Origin: CAWIHS01 sp963836005
Lineage (GTDB): Bacteria > Pseudomonadota > Gammaproteobacteria > GRL18
Assembly (NCBI GenBank): GCA_963836005.1
Contig: CAWIHS010000003.1
Location: forward strand, 272,219-336,218
Length of the DNA: 64,000 nt
Reading direction: 5' to 3'
Shown: positions 18,913 through 28,806 of the stretch, in pieces
How the letters are laid out: each line of letters opens with the position of its first letter
Numbering within the stretch: position 1 is the stretch's first letter
Notes under the pieces: model-generated
The model's database searches: none
What the model saw: only the letters and a program-made list of their open reading frames with translations
What the model was told of the DNA's origin: nothing
Position numbers and translations under genes: made by a program

Positions 18913-19536
18913 CTATTCAGTTACTGTGGATAAAGCAGCATCTGTTTCGAAACGTGTGAATTTCAAACTATGCTGCAAAGCTTTCATACGCTGTTTTTCC
19001 TGCTGCAGATCATTGGTTAATATCAGGGTATAGGCATCAGCTTTGTTATTCTGATGGATGGCAATTAACATGGCCTGGGTAAAATCTTTACTGGTTTGTG
19101 TGTCAACGTCAAATACTGCCACCGAAACCCAGCCGGCATTAAAGTCTTTTTTTGCATCCATTGGAAGATAAGCACGACTGATAGGGTGTGAGTCCCTGGC
19201 CATGGCTTCGGTAATGCTGCGAAACAGCATCTCAAATAAATCATTCGGTGCCGGGGCAGAACTATGCGGATCATCATAATCAATTTCGATACGCCCGAGA
19301 GGCCGCACCGAATAGCGCAGCTCAATTTTACCATCGTCAGAAATCATACGTTTCTCATAGGGCAGCAGGAAATCATCTTCCAGCGGGAGTTCAGAAAACC
19401 CCTTTGGACGGTTGAACTCAAGCTCGCCTTCTTGCAGCAAAGTGATGAATAAATCAGCAGATTTATTCTCTGCCATAACATCGACAGAAAAAGCTGAAAA
19501 AATTATAAGTAAACAAAGTAATAGCGTTTTTCTCAT
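18913..19536 (-). CDS. Exported hypothetical protein
   Basis: A 207-residue protein with a clear N-terminal signal peptide (about 1-22, ending VMA-EN). The mature part has a motif GELEFNRPKGFSELPLEDD and a central VSVAVFDVDTQTSKDFTQ segment. I recognise no characterised domain. Its start overlaps the stop of the upstream TPR gene by four bases (ATGA), so the two are translationally coupled and probably work together in the periplasm. It converges with the inactive M16 gene, with only 8 bp between the stops. Confidence 0.65.
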   Translation of the reverse strand: MRKTLLLCLLIIFSAFSVDVMAENKSADLFITLLQEGELEFNRPKGFSELPLEDDFLLPYEKRMISDDGKIELRYSVRPLGRIEIDYDDPHSSAPAPNDLFEMLFRSITEAMARDSHPISRAYLPMDAKKDFNAGWVSVAVFDVDTQTSKDFTQAMLIAIHQNNKADAYTLILTNDLQQEKQRMKALQHSLKFTRFETDAALSTVTE

Positions 19537-20366
19537 TGATCTGCCTCAAGCTTATTATCAGCTTCGGATGACGGGACATGATTTTCTGCAGTGACATCCC
19601 ATGCTTTCAATAGATCTACCCCTGATTGTTTCCAGGAGTCCACGTCAGCCATTTCGATAAAATGCTCAATATCTTCACGAGCTTTAGCTTTCTCACCCAG
19701 TGCATAGTAGACAGATCCACGGTTAAAATAAGGTGCCGGCAGGTGTGGTTCAATGGCAATGCAATGCGTAAAATCCACGAGTGCCGGTTGATAGTTTTCC
19801 TGATATGCAAGCAAGGTACCCCGATTATAACGGGCGGGGATGAGATCGGGATTGATTGCAACGGCTTTATCAAGATCAGTCATGGCTTCGTCCAGACGTT
19901 CAAATTTCAGATAAATCTGTGCTCTGGTAACTCTATACAAAGGTTCCTCAGGCATGAGTTTGATTGCCTGTTCAATATCAGCAAGTGCCTGCGCAGTTTG
20001 ATCATTGGCCAGGTACAGGCTTGCCCGTACATTATAGAGTTGCGCAGCTTGCGGATTCTTTGCCAGAGCCTGGTCGAGTACCGCCATAGCCTGCGGCAGT
20101 CGGCCATCTCTGAAATGCTGCAGCGCTACAGTGATCTGCTGTTCTGGTGTGAGTTTGGCATGAGGGTTGGGGCCGCGGTGCATCGCACCTGCACGGCCTT
20201 CATCCAGAGGATCTATATGCATAGGCAGAGACAGACTTTTAAGGATTCTGGAACCACCATTGCCGGCATTTTCAGTCGTTTCTGTTTCAGCCAGGGTACT
20301 GCCAGCCAGTAAAAAGAACACCGCATAACATAAGAAAAGCAATATAAACCTTGTCGTCAGACGCAT
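19533..20366 (-). CDS. Exported TPR-repeat protein
   Basis: A 277-residue protein with a signal peptide (about 1-27), then three or four tetratricopeptide repeats in tandem (about 75-245), recognisable by LYNVRASLYLANDQTAQALA, PLYRVTRAQIYLKFERLDEA, PARYNRGTLLAYQENYQPAL and PYFNRGSVYYALGEKAKARE. TPR proteins act as protein-binding scaffolds; the partner may be the coupled exported protein encoded next (18913-19536). The upstream cytochrome gene ends 123 bp away behind a terminator, so this pair is probably its own transcription unit. Confidence 0.8.
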   Translation of the reverse strand: MRLTTRFILLFLCYAVFFLLAGSTLAETETTENAGNGGSRILKSLSLPMHIDPLDEGRAGAMHRGPNPHAKLTPEQQITVALQHFRDGRLPQAMAVLDQALAKNPQAAQLYNVRASLYLANDQTAQALADIEQAIKLMPEEPLYRVTRAQIYLKFERLDEAMTDLDKAVAINPDLIPARYNRGTLLAYQENYQPALVDFTHCIAIEPHLPAPYFNRGSVYYALGEKAKAREDIEHFIEMADVDSWKQSGVDLLKAWDVTAENHVPSSEADNKLEADQ

Positions 20367-20392
20367 AAATGTTACCCAATAGATTGTTGCTG

Positions 20393-20428
20393 AAAAAAAA
20401 AGACCGCCAAATACTATATAGGGCGGTC
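20393..20428 (-). terminator. Rho-independent terminator after the multihaem cytochrome gene
   Basis: On the minus strand GACCGCC pairs with GGCGGTC around a 12-base loop and is followed by nine T residues. It lies 61 bp after the cytochrome stop codon and before the TPR gene. Confidence 0.85.
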
Positions 20429-20443
20429 ATTAATGTCTGTTTA

Positions 20444-20466
20444 AGCGCGCTTATGTAAAGCGCGCT
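20444..20466. other. Stem-loop between cytochrome gene and terminator
   Basis: AGCGCGCTT pairs perfectly with AAGCGCGCT around a five-base loop, with no T tract. It probably protects the transcript 3' end or assists termination. Confidence 0.55.
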
Positions 20467-20488
20467 CACTGATGCAGGCTTTTAAATA

Positions 20489-22915
20489 CTATTTTTTAGC
20501 CTCCTTGCTTTCAGCATAGGCTTTGAGCGCCTTATTCATCAGTTCAAGATGTTGCTCTTTATTAATCTGACCCGGGGTAGAAACCTTAGTCCAGAATTCT
20601 TGATCGCTCATCTCTTTATGACAACCCATACACAAACCGGTTCGTTCCATGGCTTCGCGCATTTCCTTAGGCAGTGCCCGGGACAGAGGCCAGTGAGTAC
20701 CTACGGTCTGGACTTGTTCACCATCTTTTATAATAGTTGACCAGTCGAAGTCAAGATCTGCAATCTTAGGTACCTGAATTTTATAATTACCCTCTTTAGG
20801 TATAGGTTTACCGGTCTTCTGATCAATCAGATCTTCAACAATATCTTCGACGTAACGGGTCTGGAACACACCGCCAGCAATACCATAGCCCATGGCTTTG
20901 GGATTATTATGGCATGATTCACAGCTACGAGCTATACGTTGTGCAGAGTGAGGCTGTACCGGAGCCATATCAATAGCCAGCGGAGTACGTTTCTGTCCCA
21001 GTTCCTTCTTCTCATCTTCCGACTTGGCTACCTGATTTAGAGCAATGGTCTTGTTATTGCGGTCAATCACAGTATACACCACCTGACAGCCGGGCATCAG
21101 CGGTGTGACACGACCTTCACCATTTATACCCAGAACAGGATCCTCCCAACGCAGGTAAGAACGTGTTTCAAAGACTTTACCGGGACTTTGAATACCTTTG
21201 GTACCCAGTGGGGATTCTGCAGTTGAACCATCAGGATTACGCTCAGAGCCAGAAGATATCCAGTCTGTATCATGATAGGCCTTGCCGTCCTTGTCTTTAC
21301 CGTAATTTACCTGCACGTGGCAGCCATAGCACTGAGGTACCCAGGAAGCATGGCAGGCATAACACTCAAGACTCTCATTGTGCTTTTTAACCTTGCTCAT
21401 AGCAACCATCGCATTCTGGTTGATCCAGCTATCATCCTCTTTGATCTGTTTCAGAACGGGCACTTCAAAGTCGTTACCAGTCGCTGAATGCAGTATGACT
21501 TTTTTGCCCTTCTTGACCACATTACCATAGGGATTACCACGTGCCGTCAGCAGATAACCGTCACCCTTATCATAGACCGTAGCAAAAGCAACGGTTTCCT
21601 GTAATGGTGACTGCGCCATACCTCGCGCTTTTTCACCGCTCAGATCTTTTTCAAATTCTTCACCATAACCCAATGGCAGATCCCATGGGAATTCTTCAGT
21701 TGTACCATGGCAGTCCTGACACTCAATTTCTACCTGAGCCAGAGTCGTTCCCGGTAAATTACCGTCGCCATGCATATCTATAGTCGTATGACAATCCTGG
21801 CACAGCATGCCTCCCTCAGGATTGCCGGGACGGCTCTTGTTATACTGGTGATGAAGATCATCAGATATAAACAGGTATTTCTTGGTATGCAGTTTAGGCT
21901 GCTTCATGCCTTCTGCGTTATAGGGCGAGCCATAGGGGAATTCCATCAAACCCTGATAAGTTACGCCAATCCGTTTACCGCGATTATGACAGGAATTACA
22001 GGTTTCCACGGGGATGCCGGAATATTCTGCATTTTCCGTTTTGACCACTGACTTGCGCGTTGCCTGAATCTGATGGGTCAGCATATGACCTTTTTGAGTT
22101 TTATCGATAGTGGGATCAGCACCTTCATATAGACCTTCATTACCATAGGGGATATGACAGGAAGAGCACCCCTGTCCGCGGTAGTCACCACGTTTTTCTC
22201 GGCCTTTGACCGTTACATGACAGCGTTGACATTGCTGACGCTGATATGTAAAACCCGCCAGCTTGGGATCTTTTTCAATCTCTTCCACACTGGGCTGAGG
22301 AATTTGCTGCATTTCGGTAGGAAATTGTTCTTTATGGGCGGCCATCATGTCTTTCATATAGGCCTTGTATTCGGCGGTACCCACGGAAGGAACAGGACCG
22401 TCGCCATCTTTCACAGCATAGTTACCCCAGGGTACATGATGATTCTGTACTTCTTTAACACCCCAGGTATGCAGGTTACCCTGTATCTTGCCAGCCTCAG
22501 TATTCATCAGGGCTTTTTCCAGACGATCCGGATACCCCTGGTGACAGGCAGCCTGACCGCAGGTAAACTTATTAATATCCATTGCGCCTGGATCTGGGTA
22601 AAAAGTCTGCGGACCGTTAGCAGTTTTAAGCGCTGCCGGAGAGCCGTTATGTGCTGCATCTTTGTCCTGCATTTCAGCGGGGTTACCGCCGTGGCAGATT
22701 ACGCAGCCTTGCTTGTCGCCATGGCCTGTTCCCATGCCCTTGATCATGGCCAGCATAGTACTTTTCTCGTCACGGATACTTTCTATGCCGGCATGACAGG
22801 CCAGACAGCCTTCGCCTTTGGAGTGTCCCTGCTCTACATCAGCCTTTACCACTGAGGAAAAGCTTAGTGCAGTACTCAGAACAACCAAAGAAACTATCGA
22901 CAGTATATTACTCAT
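20489..22915 (-). CDS. Exported multihaem c-type cytochrome (about 12 haems)
   Basis: An 808-residue protein with a signal peptide (about 1-25, VKA-DVE). I count eleven CXXCH motifs (CLACH, CVICH, CQRCH, CSSCH, CNSCH, CQDCH twice, CYACH, CYGCH, CESCH, CMGCH) and one CX4CH (CGQAACH). It therefore could bind twelve haems in the periplasm. The motifs fall in an N-terminal group of eight, a central pair and a C-terminal pair, separated by a haem-free stretch of about 120 residues. The role is electron transfer or a respiratory reductase/oxidase; no family name is certain. A strong GGGGAG ribosome binding site precedes the ATG, and a perfect FNR box lies 65 bp upstream, suggesting induction without oxygen. 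It is followed by a terminator, so it is monocistronic. Confidence 0.88.
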   Translation of the reverse strand: MSNILSIVSLVVLSTALSFSSVVKADVEQGHSKGEGCLACHAGIESIRDEKSTMLAMIKGMGTGHGDKQGCVICHGGNPAEMQDKDAAHNGSPAALKTANGPQTFYPDPGAMDINKFTCGQAACHQGYPDRLEKALMNTEAGKIQGNLHTWGVKEVQNHHVPWGNYAVKDGDGPVPSVGTAEYKAYMKDMMAAHKEQFPTEMQQIPQPSVEEIEKDPKLAGFTYQRQQCQRCHVTVKGREKRGDYRGQGCSSCHIPYGNEGLYEGADPTIDKTQKGHMLTHQIQATRKSVVKTENAEYSGIPVETCNSCHNRGKRIGVTYQGLMEFPYGSPYNAEGMKQPKLHTKKYLFISDDLHHQYNKSRPGNPEGGMLCQDCHTTIDMHGDGNLPGTTLAQVEIECQDCHGTTEEFPWDLPLGYGEEFEKDLSGEKARGMAQSPLQETVAFATVYDKGDGYLLTARGNPYGNVVKKGKKVILHSATGNDFEVPVLKQIKEDDSWINQNAMVAMSKVKKHNESLECYACHASWVPQCYGCHVQVNYGKDKDGKAYHDTDWISSGSERNPDGSTAESPLGTKGIQSPGKVFETRSYLRWEDPVLGINGEGRVTPLMPGCQVVYTVIDRNNKTIALNQVAKSEDEKKELGQKRTPLAIDMAPVQPHSAQRIARSCESCHNNPKAMGYGIAGGVFQTRYVEDIVEDLIDQKTGKPIPKEGNYKIQVPKIADLDFDWSTIIKDGEQVQTVGTHWPLSRALPKEMREAMERTGLCMGCHKEMSDQEFWTKVSTPGQINKEQHLELMNKALKAYAESKEAKK

Positions 22916-22979
22916 TAGTTCTCCCCCCGTTGAAATTAAATTACAAAATTAACCATAGTAGATATAAGGAATTAAACAA

Positions 22980-22993
22980 TTGATCTGTATCAA
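22980..22993 (-). promoter_or_regulatory. FNR box upstream of the multihaem cytochrome gene
   Basis: The sequence TTGATCTGTATCAA matches the palindromic consensus TTGAT-N4-ATCAA exactly. Its centre is about 71 bp before the start codon, so a start site 41 bp downstream of the box would leave a roughly 30-base leader, as in class II FNR-activated promoters. Confidence 0.72.
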
Positions 22994-23230
22994 TAAAAGA
23001 TGGATTAAACAATGTTTATTCAACCCTGCTGTGTAATCGACCAGGCAAGTATACCTGACACAATCAGCATCCCCGGCAGCTTTTTGTCCAGGCACAGGGT
23101 TTCCATCAAAGCTGACATTGCTATAAACTTTAACCCTTTCAGGCCATATTCATTGGCATTTATTCCTGCACCTGGAAAAATAATTGGCGAAATACGTTAT
23201 AATCAATGACTAATGTGTAAAGGTTGGTCA

Positions 23231-25120
23231 ATGAACAAAACGCCCTCTGCTAACCCCATTCAAGGACAAGATCAAAAACCCAGACAAATGACCTCACAAC
23301 ATATCACAATGACGTGGAGGAACTTTTTTTCATATTTTTCCAGCGCGCTTATCTGGGCTGTCGTGGTATATTTTCTGGCCAGACAATTCGCAGTGAATAA
23401 CTTCTGGAGTGTTGTTGTGAGTGTTTTTCTGCTCAGTCTTCCTATCGGCCTTGCAGGAATATACAGCACTACTATTCGTCAGATCCAGCGGTTTACCATT
23501 TTTAAAGAAAAGGGCTGGTTTTATCGAGTGTTTTTTGGCCGCAGCCTGAAAATCTTATTCTGGATCTGCTGGGCCCTGGCAAGCTCTTTTTTTATGCTTA
23601 TCCAGTTTCATATCTATAACCAACTGGAATGGCTCGTTTTCTTTCTTATCATCCCTGTTTTCTGGGCCTGTTTTATACTCTTAAAAAAGCTTTTTTTTCG
23701 CGAGTTTAAAACCTACGTACTTACAAACATGGCCCTGATCTGGGCGCGCCGATTAAGCCCTCTGCTGATGCTGATCATCTATGTGGTTTTAACAGGCTAT
23801 TTTAAAGATACACTAAACTATCATTCTCTCCAGGACGCCATAGCGACGCAAAAATCAGCCCTGGCAGACATGAACAGGAGTGCCCTGGTCAGGGAAGCCT
23901 CACAGTATCTGGCATTTTACAATGGCACCCGGGCCTATGCTCTGGGGCGCCTTGGAGAGCTCAATAGTCTATGGGGTCTAGCATTGCTGGGAATGGGCGG
24001 ATATGTCATATTTTATAATGCCTGCGCCATGCTGTCCTGTTTTCTGATCCCTCGTGTGGAATATCGTCGATTATTAAATCCCGCTGCTGACGACAAACCT
24101 GCACCCGTACCTCTTTCCCGCCTGGCCTCTTTTGTTGCAGTTTTTACTTTTATCGCGCTTTTTATTTATCTCCCGCTGCTGACGTATATGGAATTCTGGG
24201 TTAAACACACAGGCGCAATCAATACTCATGCCACAGAAACTCAGCTTATACAGAAACTTGAACAGATTGATAACGACTATTTTAGGGAAGGTACTCTTGA
24301 ACAGCTTCAAACTGCAAGAATTGAGTCGCTGCATAAGGTTGATATTTCGCTCATCCAGCTGGATGCTCAGGTTGACCGGGCGTTCGATCGACTCGAAACG
24401 AATGTGGATGGCTTTCTCGACTGGTATTACAGCCTGACAGGTGAATATGCGCGAATCGCCTATATGATGACAGGTGAACTTGAGGATTATATGAGCGAAA
24501 AGCTTGAACAATATTTACAGCAGGGAGACACCTTCAAGGAAGTTCAGGCTGCCCTCAATAATGCATTAGAAACGCATCATACCGCTCAGCAGGAATATCT
24601 GCAGCAGGCCCAGATCATTATGACTCGAAATCGTGTTATACCGCAGGACACCCCTGTGCATATCGTGCAGGGCATTTCACTGGACAATGTGCTTAATCCT
24701 CCCATCCATCAGGATGTCATCAGTATGCAGCAAAAACTTGGGAGCGCTGCGGTATCGGGTCTGTTGACGGCGGTTGTGGTTAAAAAGATCATCGGCAAAA
24801 TACTGGGTAAAAATGTCCTCAAGCTTGCCGCCAAAGCACTGACCAAGGCGCTATTCAGTAAAACTGCCGGAACCGCGGGCGGCGCTGGTAGCGGTGCTCT
24901 GGCCGGAGCGGCCATCGGCTCTGCTTTGCCTGGTCTGGGTACAGCTGTCGGTGCGGTCATTGGTGCCATCATTGCAGGAGTTGCAGTGGGTGTGGCTGTG
25001 GACAAAACCCTTATAGAAGTTGAAGAATATCTCAATCGTGAAGAATTTAAGCATGAATTGCTTGCATCAATACAGGAAGCACGCACTGAATTTAAAGCCG
25101 AATTAAGCAGTAAAAAGTGA
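23231..25120 (+). CDS. Multi-pass membrane protein with C-terminal glycine zipper
   Basis: A protein of about 629 residues that I cannot assign to a family. The ATG at 23231 has AAGG seven bases upstream, so I prefer it to the in-frame ATG at 23213. The N-terminal half has about six membrane segments (for example ALIWAVVVYFLARQF, LLMLIIYVVLTGYF, LASFVAVFTFIALFIYLPLL). A helical coiled-coil-like region (about 345-480) follows. Near the C-terminus is a small-residue run GSGALAGAAIGSALPGLG continuing as GAVIGAIIAGVAVG, a glycine zipper of the type that packs or inserts into membranes. It ends in a charged helix. Its upstream neighbour is the divergent cytochrome gene; the shared 300-bp gap includes the FNR box. 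Confidence 0.6.
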   Translation: MNKTPSANPIQGQDQKPRQMTSQHITMTWRNFFSYFSSALIWAVVVYFLARQFAVNNFWSVVVSVFLLSLPIGLAGIYSTTIRQIQRFTIFKEKGWFYRVFFGRSLKILFWICWALASSFFMLIQFHIYNQLEWLVFFLIIPVFWACFILLKKLFFREFKTYVLTNMALIWARRLSPLLMLIIYVVLTGYFKDTLNYHSLQDAIATQKSALADMNRSALVREASQYLAFYNGTRAYALGRLGELNSLWGLALLGMGGYVIFYNACAMLSCFLIPRVEYRRLLNPAADDKPAPVPLSRLASFVAVFTFIALFIYLPLLTYMEFWVKHTGAINTHATETQLIQKLEQIDNDYFREGTLEQLQTARIESLHKVDISLIQLDAQVDRAFDRLETNVDGFLDWYYSLTGEYARIAYMMTGELEDYMSEKLEQYLQQGDTFKEVQAALNNALETHHTAQQEYLQQAQIIMTRNRVIPQDTPVHIVQGISLDNVLNPPIHQDVISMQQKLGSAAVSGLLTAVVVKKIIGKILGKNVLKLAAKALTKALFSKTAGTAGGAGSGALAGAAIGSALPGLGTAVGAVIGAIIAGVAVGVAVDKTLIEVEEYLNREEFKHELLASIQEARTEFKAELSSKK

Positions 25121-25172
25121 TCCGGAACATTGATAATAAACAAGAACCTGACTTTTTCAATGTTTTTATTTT

Positions 25173-25428
25173 GTAACTACTCAGCGTATTTTGATTATTG
25201 TTGCAAGTTATTGATATCAGGTGTTTGTGGAAGAAGCTTATATAGCCAGGGATGGCTATATAAAGCCTGCATGGATGTATTAACGGCGTCTTCTGTAACA
25301 AATTCCTGGTATCAATGACGTTTTAGAAATTACGCTTCTAAGTTACAAAAATATAAGTCTTTGAATTTTATATGTTTATAACTTTTTGATGGTTAGCCTT
25401 CCTGCGGCTTGATTTGCTGAGTAGTTAC
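25173..25428 (+). mobile_element. MITE copy 3, IS66-like ends
   Basis: A 256-bp copy nearly identical to 2638-2893, with ends GTAACTACTCAGC and GCTGAGTAGTTAC. Flanks are TTTATTTT and TGTATTTT, an 8-bp target duplication with one mismatch. It lies between two genes and interrupts neither. Confidence 0.88.
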
Positions 25429-25532
25429 TGTATTTTTTGAATAATAAGCTAATCCATCACAGACTTATCCAAAGGTGTTTTCTATAATACAATATAATTT
25501 TAATAAAACAAACGTACTGTCAGGACTCCGCC

Positions 25533-27284
25533 TTGCTCCTTCGATTATTTCGCTTCAATTACAATGTCATCTTAACCCGCAAAAGATATTTTTTCTTTCT
25601 TGCTGAACTGATTTTTTTTGCCACACTGCTCGTCTGTACATCTGTAGTAGTGGCAAATAGACTTGTCCCCGTTGCAGCCAAAGCCTCCGCTATGAACACC
25701 ATAGGCAAACATTTTGCTGTTTATACTGAAGCTAAAACTGAACTGACTTTTGCTCAGGCCAGAGCAGCCTACGATAAACATCAATTCACCAACTCGAAGC
25801 ATGACATTCTGAGTTTTGGTATTGGTGCAGCCCCCATGTGGCTCGTGACTGAAGTAGATAACTCTTTGCCACAAGCTATCAAACGGCGATTTGTAATTGA
25901 AAATTCCTGGCTGGATCATGCCAATATTTATCTGCTGTATAATGATGAGCTGGTCAAAGAAATTCAGCTCGGTGATCAGCTTCCGTTCTCTGCACGCGAG
26001 ATCGATCATCGTTTTTTTGCTTTTGATCATGACTATCTACCCGGAAAAACACAGCTATTTATTCACGTAGACACGCCTGATCCCATGGTACTGCCCATGA
26101 CTTTTGGCAGCCAGCAAGCATCCTATAAAAGAGATATACTTAATAGCTACAGCTATGGTTTGCTGTATGGTATTGTGCTTGCCCTGCTATTATATAACCT
26201 GATTATCTTTTTACGTCTTCGGCTCAAACGCTATCTTTTTTATGTGATCTATCTGGGCATGTTTATGGCTATGAACCTGTCCTATACCGGTCATGGCTAC
26301 TACCTGTTCTGGCCAGATTTTGCCTCGATACAACATTGGAATAATCCGTTCCTGATCACGCTGTACGCAGTCAGTGGTATCCTGTTTGCTCTGTCGTTTT
26401 TAGAAACTCACAAATTTTTTCCACGCATCTTCTATTTCGGACTGTTGATCTGCCTTGCCATGATCATATCTCAGGGGGTGTTTTTTCTGCACAACTTACA
26501 GACTGAAGCAGTAATCTTTGCTATTGGATACGCCATTTTTTATTCTGTATTTACTCTGATACTGGCGATCTTAAGTCTGAACTACAAACTGCGTTCGGTG
26601 CTGCTTTTCCTGATTGCCACAATTACTACATTAATCGGTACTTCTATTACCTCTATGGCAGTGTGGTCATTACTTCCCTATAACGATTTTACTTTCAGAG
26701 CAATAGAAATTGGTCTGGCCATTGATGCGATTTTGCTGTCTATTGCTCTGGCTGAACAATTTCGTATCCTGCAAAATGAAAAGTATCAGGCTGAACATTT
26801 AGCTCGCTTCGATCAACTCACCGGGCTTTATAATCGCAGAGCATTCTATGAGCTGGTAGCGCCGATTACAGTAAATGCGCTGCGTTATCAGCAAAACCTT
26901 TCCGTCATCATTCTGGATATTGATCGATTCAAGCGGATCAATGATACCTATGGCCATTCAACAGGTGATAAAGTGATCAAAATAACCGCTGAAATGATTC
27001 AGAAAATCACCCGTAAAGGAGATATTTCTTCTCGTTGGGGAGGCGAAGAATTTACCATACTTTTACCCGAAACCAATCTGGAACATGCCAGACAATTGGC
27101 CGAACGACTGCGTGAAACCATCGCACAAATGAAACTGTTTACAACCGCAAATCCTATTTCTATTACCGCAAGTCTCGGCGTGGCAGAAATGACACCAGGC
27201 ACACCGACAGTTGATGAGTTAATAAAAATCGCCGACGCCAGGCTCTATCAGGCAAAAAAAGCCGGGCGTAACAGAGTTTTTTAA
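25533..27284 (+). CDS. 7TMR-DISM sensor diguanylate cyclase
   Basis: A 583-residue membrane-bound c-di-GMP synthase. After an N-terminal membrane anchor (about 18-42) comes a periplasmic 7TMR-DISMED2 carbohydrate-binding-like domain (about 60-195, with VIENSWLDHANIYLLYNDEL), then seven membrane segments of the 7TMR-DISM type (about 205-405), and a GGDEF domain. The active site is RWGGEEFTILL (GGEEF at 503-507), and an RxxD site (RKGD) stands five residues before it, so product inhibition is likely. It should convert an extracellular ligand signal into c-di-GMP. The start is a TTG with AGGA upstream; the MITE at 25173-25428 ends 104 bp before it. Confidence 0.87.
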   Translation: MLLRLFRFNYNVILTRKRYFFFLAELIFFATLLVCTSVVVANRLVPVAAKASAMNTIGKHFAVYTEAKTELTFAQARAAYDKHQFTNSKHDILSFGIGAAPMWLVTEVDNSLPQAIKRRFVIENSWLDHANIYLLYNDELVKEIQLGDQLPFSAREIDHRFFAFDHDYLPGKTQLFIHVDTPDPMVLPMTFGSQQASYKRDILNSYSYGLLYGIVLALLLYNLIIFLRLRLKRYLFYVIYLGMFMAMNLSYTGHGYYLFWPDFASIQHWNNPFLITLYAVSGILFALSFLETHKFFPRIFYFGLLICLAMIISQGVFFLHNLQTEAVIFAIGYAIFYSVFTLILAILSLNYKLRSVLLFLIATITTLIGTSITSMAVWSLLPYNDFTFRAIEIGLAIDAILLSIALAEQFRILQNEKYQAEHLARFDQLTGLYNRRAFYELVAPITVNALRYQQNLSVIILDIDRFKRINDTYGHSTGDKVIKITAEMIQKITRKGDISSRWGGEEFTILLPETNLEHARQLAERLRETIAQMKLFTTANPISITASLGVAEMTPGTPTVDELIKIADARLYQAKKAGRNRVF

Positions 27285-27858
27285 TTCAGGCCATTTACCC
27301 GCCTATGCTAATAGTGGAGATATCCTGGTAATGTCAATTTCGGCTTGCTATGAACACAGCCTCAATTCAAATACGACATATCAAAAGTGTATGGGGATCA
27401 GGACATGGAATTTTTTAATAAAAAGTCAAATCTTTAATTGAAACCAAGTATCCAATTTTGTGATGAACTTCTAATTTTTTACTCACCATTTATTGTTATA
27501 GAAGTTCGTAGGATTTTTTTTACATCATAACTTATGCTTTATGCTATCTTGTCGGTCATACAATAAGAAAAAACCACACCTCCCGCATGGTTGGAGCGGA
27601 AATCCGCGGAATTTCAGTTTTAATTAAAAAGACCAGGATGTCTTATTGTTAATTAACGAATAAGAACTTGTATAAAAATTTAAGCAAATTCTTATTATTC
27701 TGTCTACAAAATACATACGTTAGTATAAGGTAAAATACTAATTTTTTTTATCAAACCTTATAACACATGAAGGCTTGAATTATGGCGAAAAAATTGCGTA
27801 TACTAACCGACTCGCTGCCCCGGTAGTGTGTATTAAAATAAACCCAAAGGAGATAGAT
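27285..27858. other. 570-bp gap upstream of the EF-hand rhodanese gene
   Basis: No gene seen. It holds an inverted repeat built from CTTATTGTTAATTAACGAAT and a GCGGAAATCCGC hairpin near 27594-27605. These may belong to a long 5' leader of the rhodanese gene; I cannot match them to a known riboswitch. Confidence 0.35.
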
Positions 27859-28614
27859 TTGAAAAAAGTTAAAATAATAAACCTCATTAAAGGTTGTGCT
27901 TTTCTTGCGCTTGCTGCATCGATAAATACCTATGCTGAAGATATTTCTACCGATGACAATGGCAATCGGTATAATAAGGATCGTGAATACCTTTCCGAAA
28001 TAAGCGCAGCCAGAGCTTATCTTGATATGAAGACACAAAAAGGCATTCTAATCGATGTCCGCAGATTGCGTGAATATGCGGCAGGACATCCAGAGAAGGC
28101 GTTTAATGTGCCTTATCCTCATATTGTAGGTTCACCTTACTTGTCGGACGGAACTCCCAATCCAGATTATGAAGGTCAAGAAGCGGCTAACTTTTACTGG
28201 GAGGTATACGATCTGGTAAATGGTAAAACCGATACTTTAATTATGACACTTTGCAGAACCGGTTCTCGCAGCGTGGATGCTGGCAACATTCTGGCTAATC
28301 CTGAATCCTATGACATCAATGGTCCTGAATTTAGCAATGTGCGCAATATCTGGGAAGGCTTTGTGGGTCAGTATAAATATGCGTATGCTGGTGGTAATAT
28401 CGCCTTCGACGAAGATGGCAATCCAATTAAACTGGATTTGAATAATAATGGTTATATTGATAGCGATACTGCTGATGTCTATGACCACACAAGTGATGCA
28501 AATCCGGATAAAGATGGATGGAGAAATTTCCAGGAACTGCCATGGACTACTAAGCTGAAGAAAAACAGAGTTTATTTGCAGGACCGCAGTCTGTATGATC
28601 CCTGGACAGAATAA
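27859..28614 (+). CDS. Exported rhodanese-like protein with EF-hand-like C-terminus
   Basis: A 251-residue periplasmic protein. I place the start at a TTG (27859) because AAAGGAGA precedes it and the next residues form a signal peptide (KKVKIINLIKGCAFLALAAS, then AYA-ED like processing). The rhodanese domain (about 45-175) has IDVRRLREYAAGHP and the active loop LCRTGSRS with Cys132. Beyond it a segment has DLNNNGYIDSD and DANPDKDGW, resembling calcium-binding EF-hand or dockerin loops. The C-terminal GWRN-x-ELPW pattern is echoed in the rhodanese at 53351-53947, so they share an architecture. Probable role is sulfane-sulfur transfer outside the cytoplasm; the calcium role is inferred. A terminator follows. 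Confidence 0.8.
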   Translation: MKKVKIINLIKGCAFLALAASINTYAEDISTDDNGNRYNKDREYLSEISAARAYLDMKTQKGILIDVRRLREYAAGHPEKAFNVPYPHIVGSPYLSDGTPNPDYEGQEAANFYWEVYDLVNGKTDTLIMTLCRTGSRSVDAGNILANPESYDINGPEFSNVRNIWEGFVGQYKYAYAGGNIAFDEDGNPIKLDLNNNGYIDSDTADVYDHTSDANPDKDGWRNFQELPWTTKLKKNRVYLQDRSLYDPWTE

Positions 28615-28663
28615 ACACTAAAAGCTGTAACAGCTGTTCAGTCAATATTGAACATTCAAAGAG

Positions 28664-28698
28664 CCCCACTTTGATGATTGATCATTGTGGGGTTTTTT
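28664..28698 (+). terminator. Rho-independent terminator after the rhodanese gene
   Basis: CCCCAC pairs with GTGGGG, extended by GATGAT/ATCAT within, and is followed by six T residues. It closes the rhodanese transcription unit and lies upstream of the MscS start I chose. Confidence 0.85.
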
Positions 28699-28806
28699 AA
28701 TGTCATCTTTTTTGGATATTATTTGCCTGCAAATAAAAATTTACAAATTTTTTATCCTATTTTTTTGCTACACCTTTATAAATTAAATTCAGAGACAAAC
28801 AATTTT

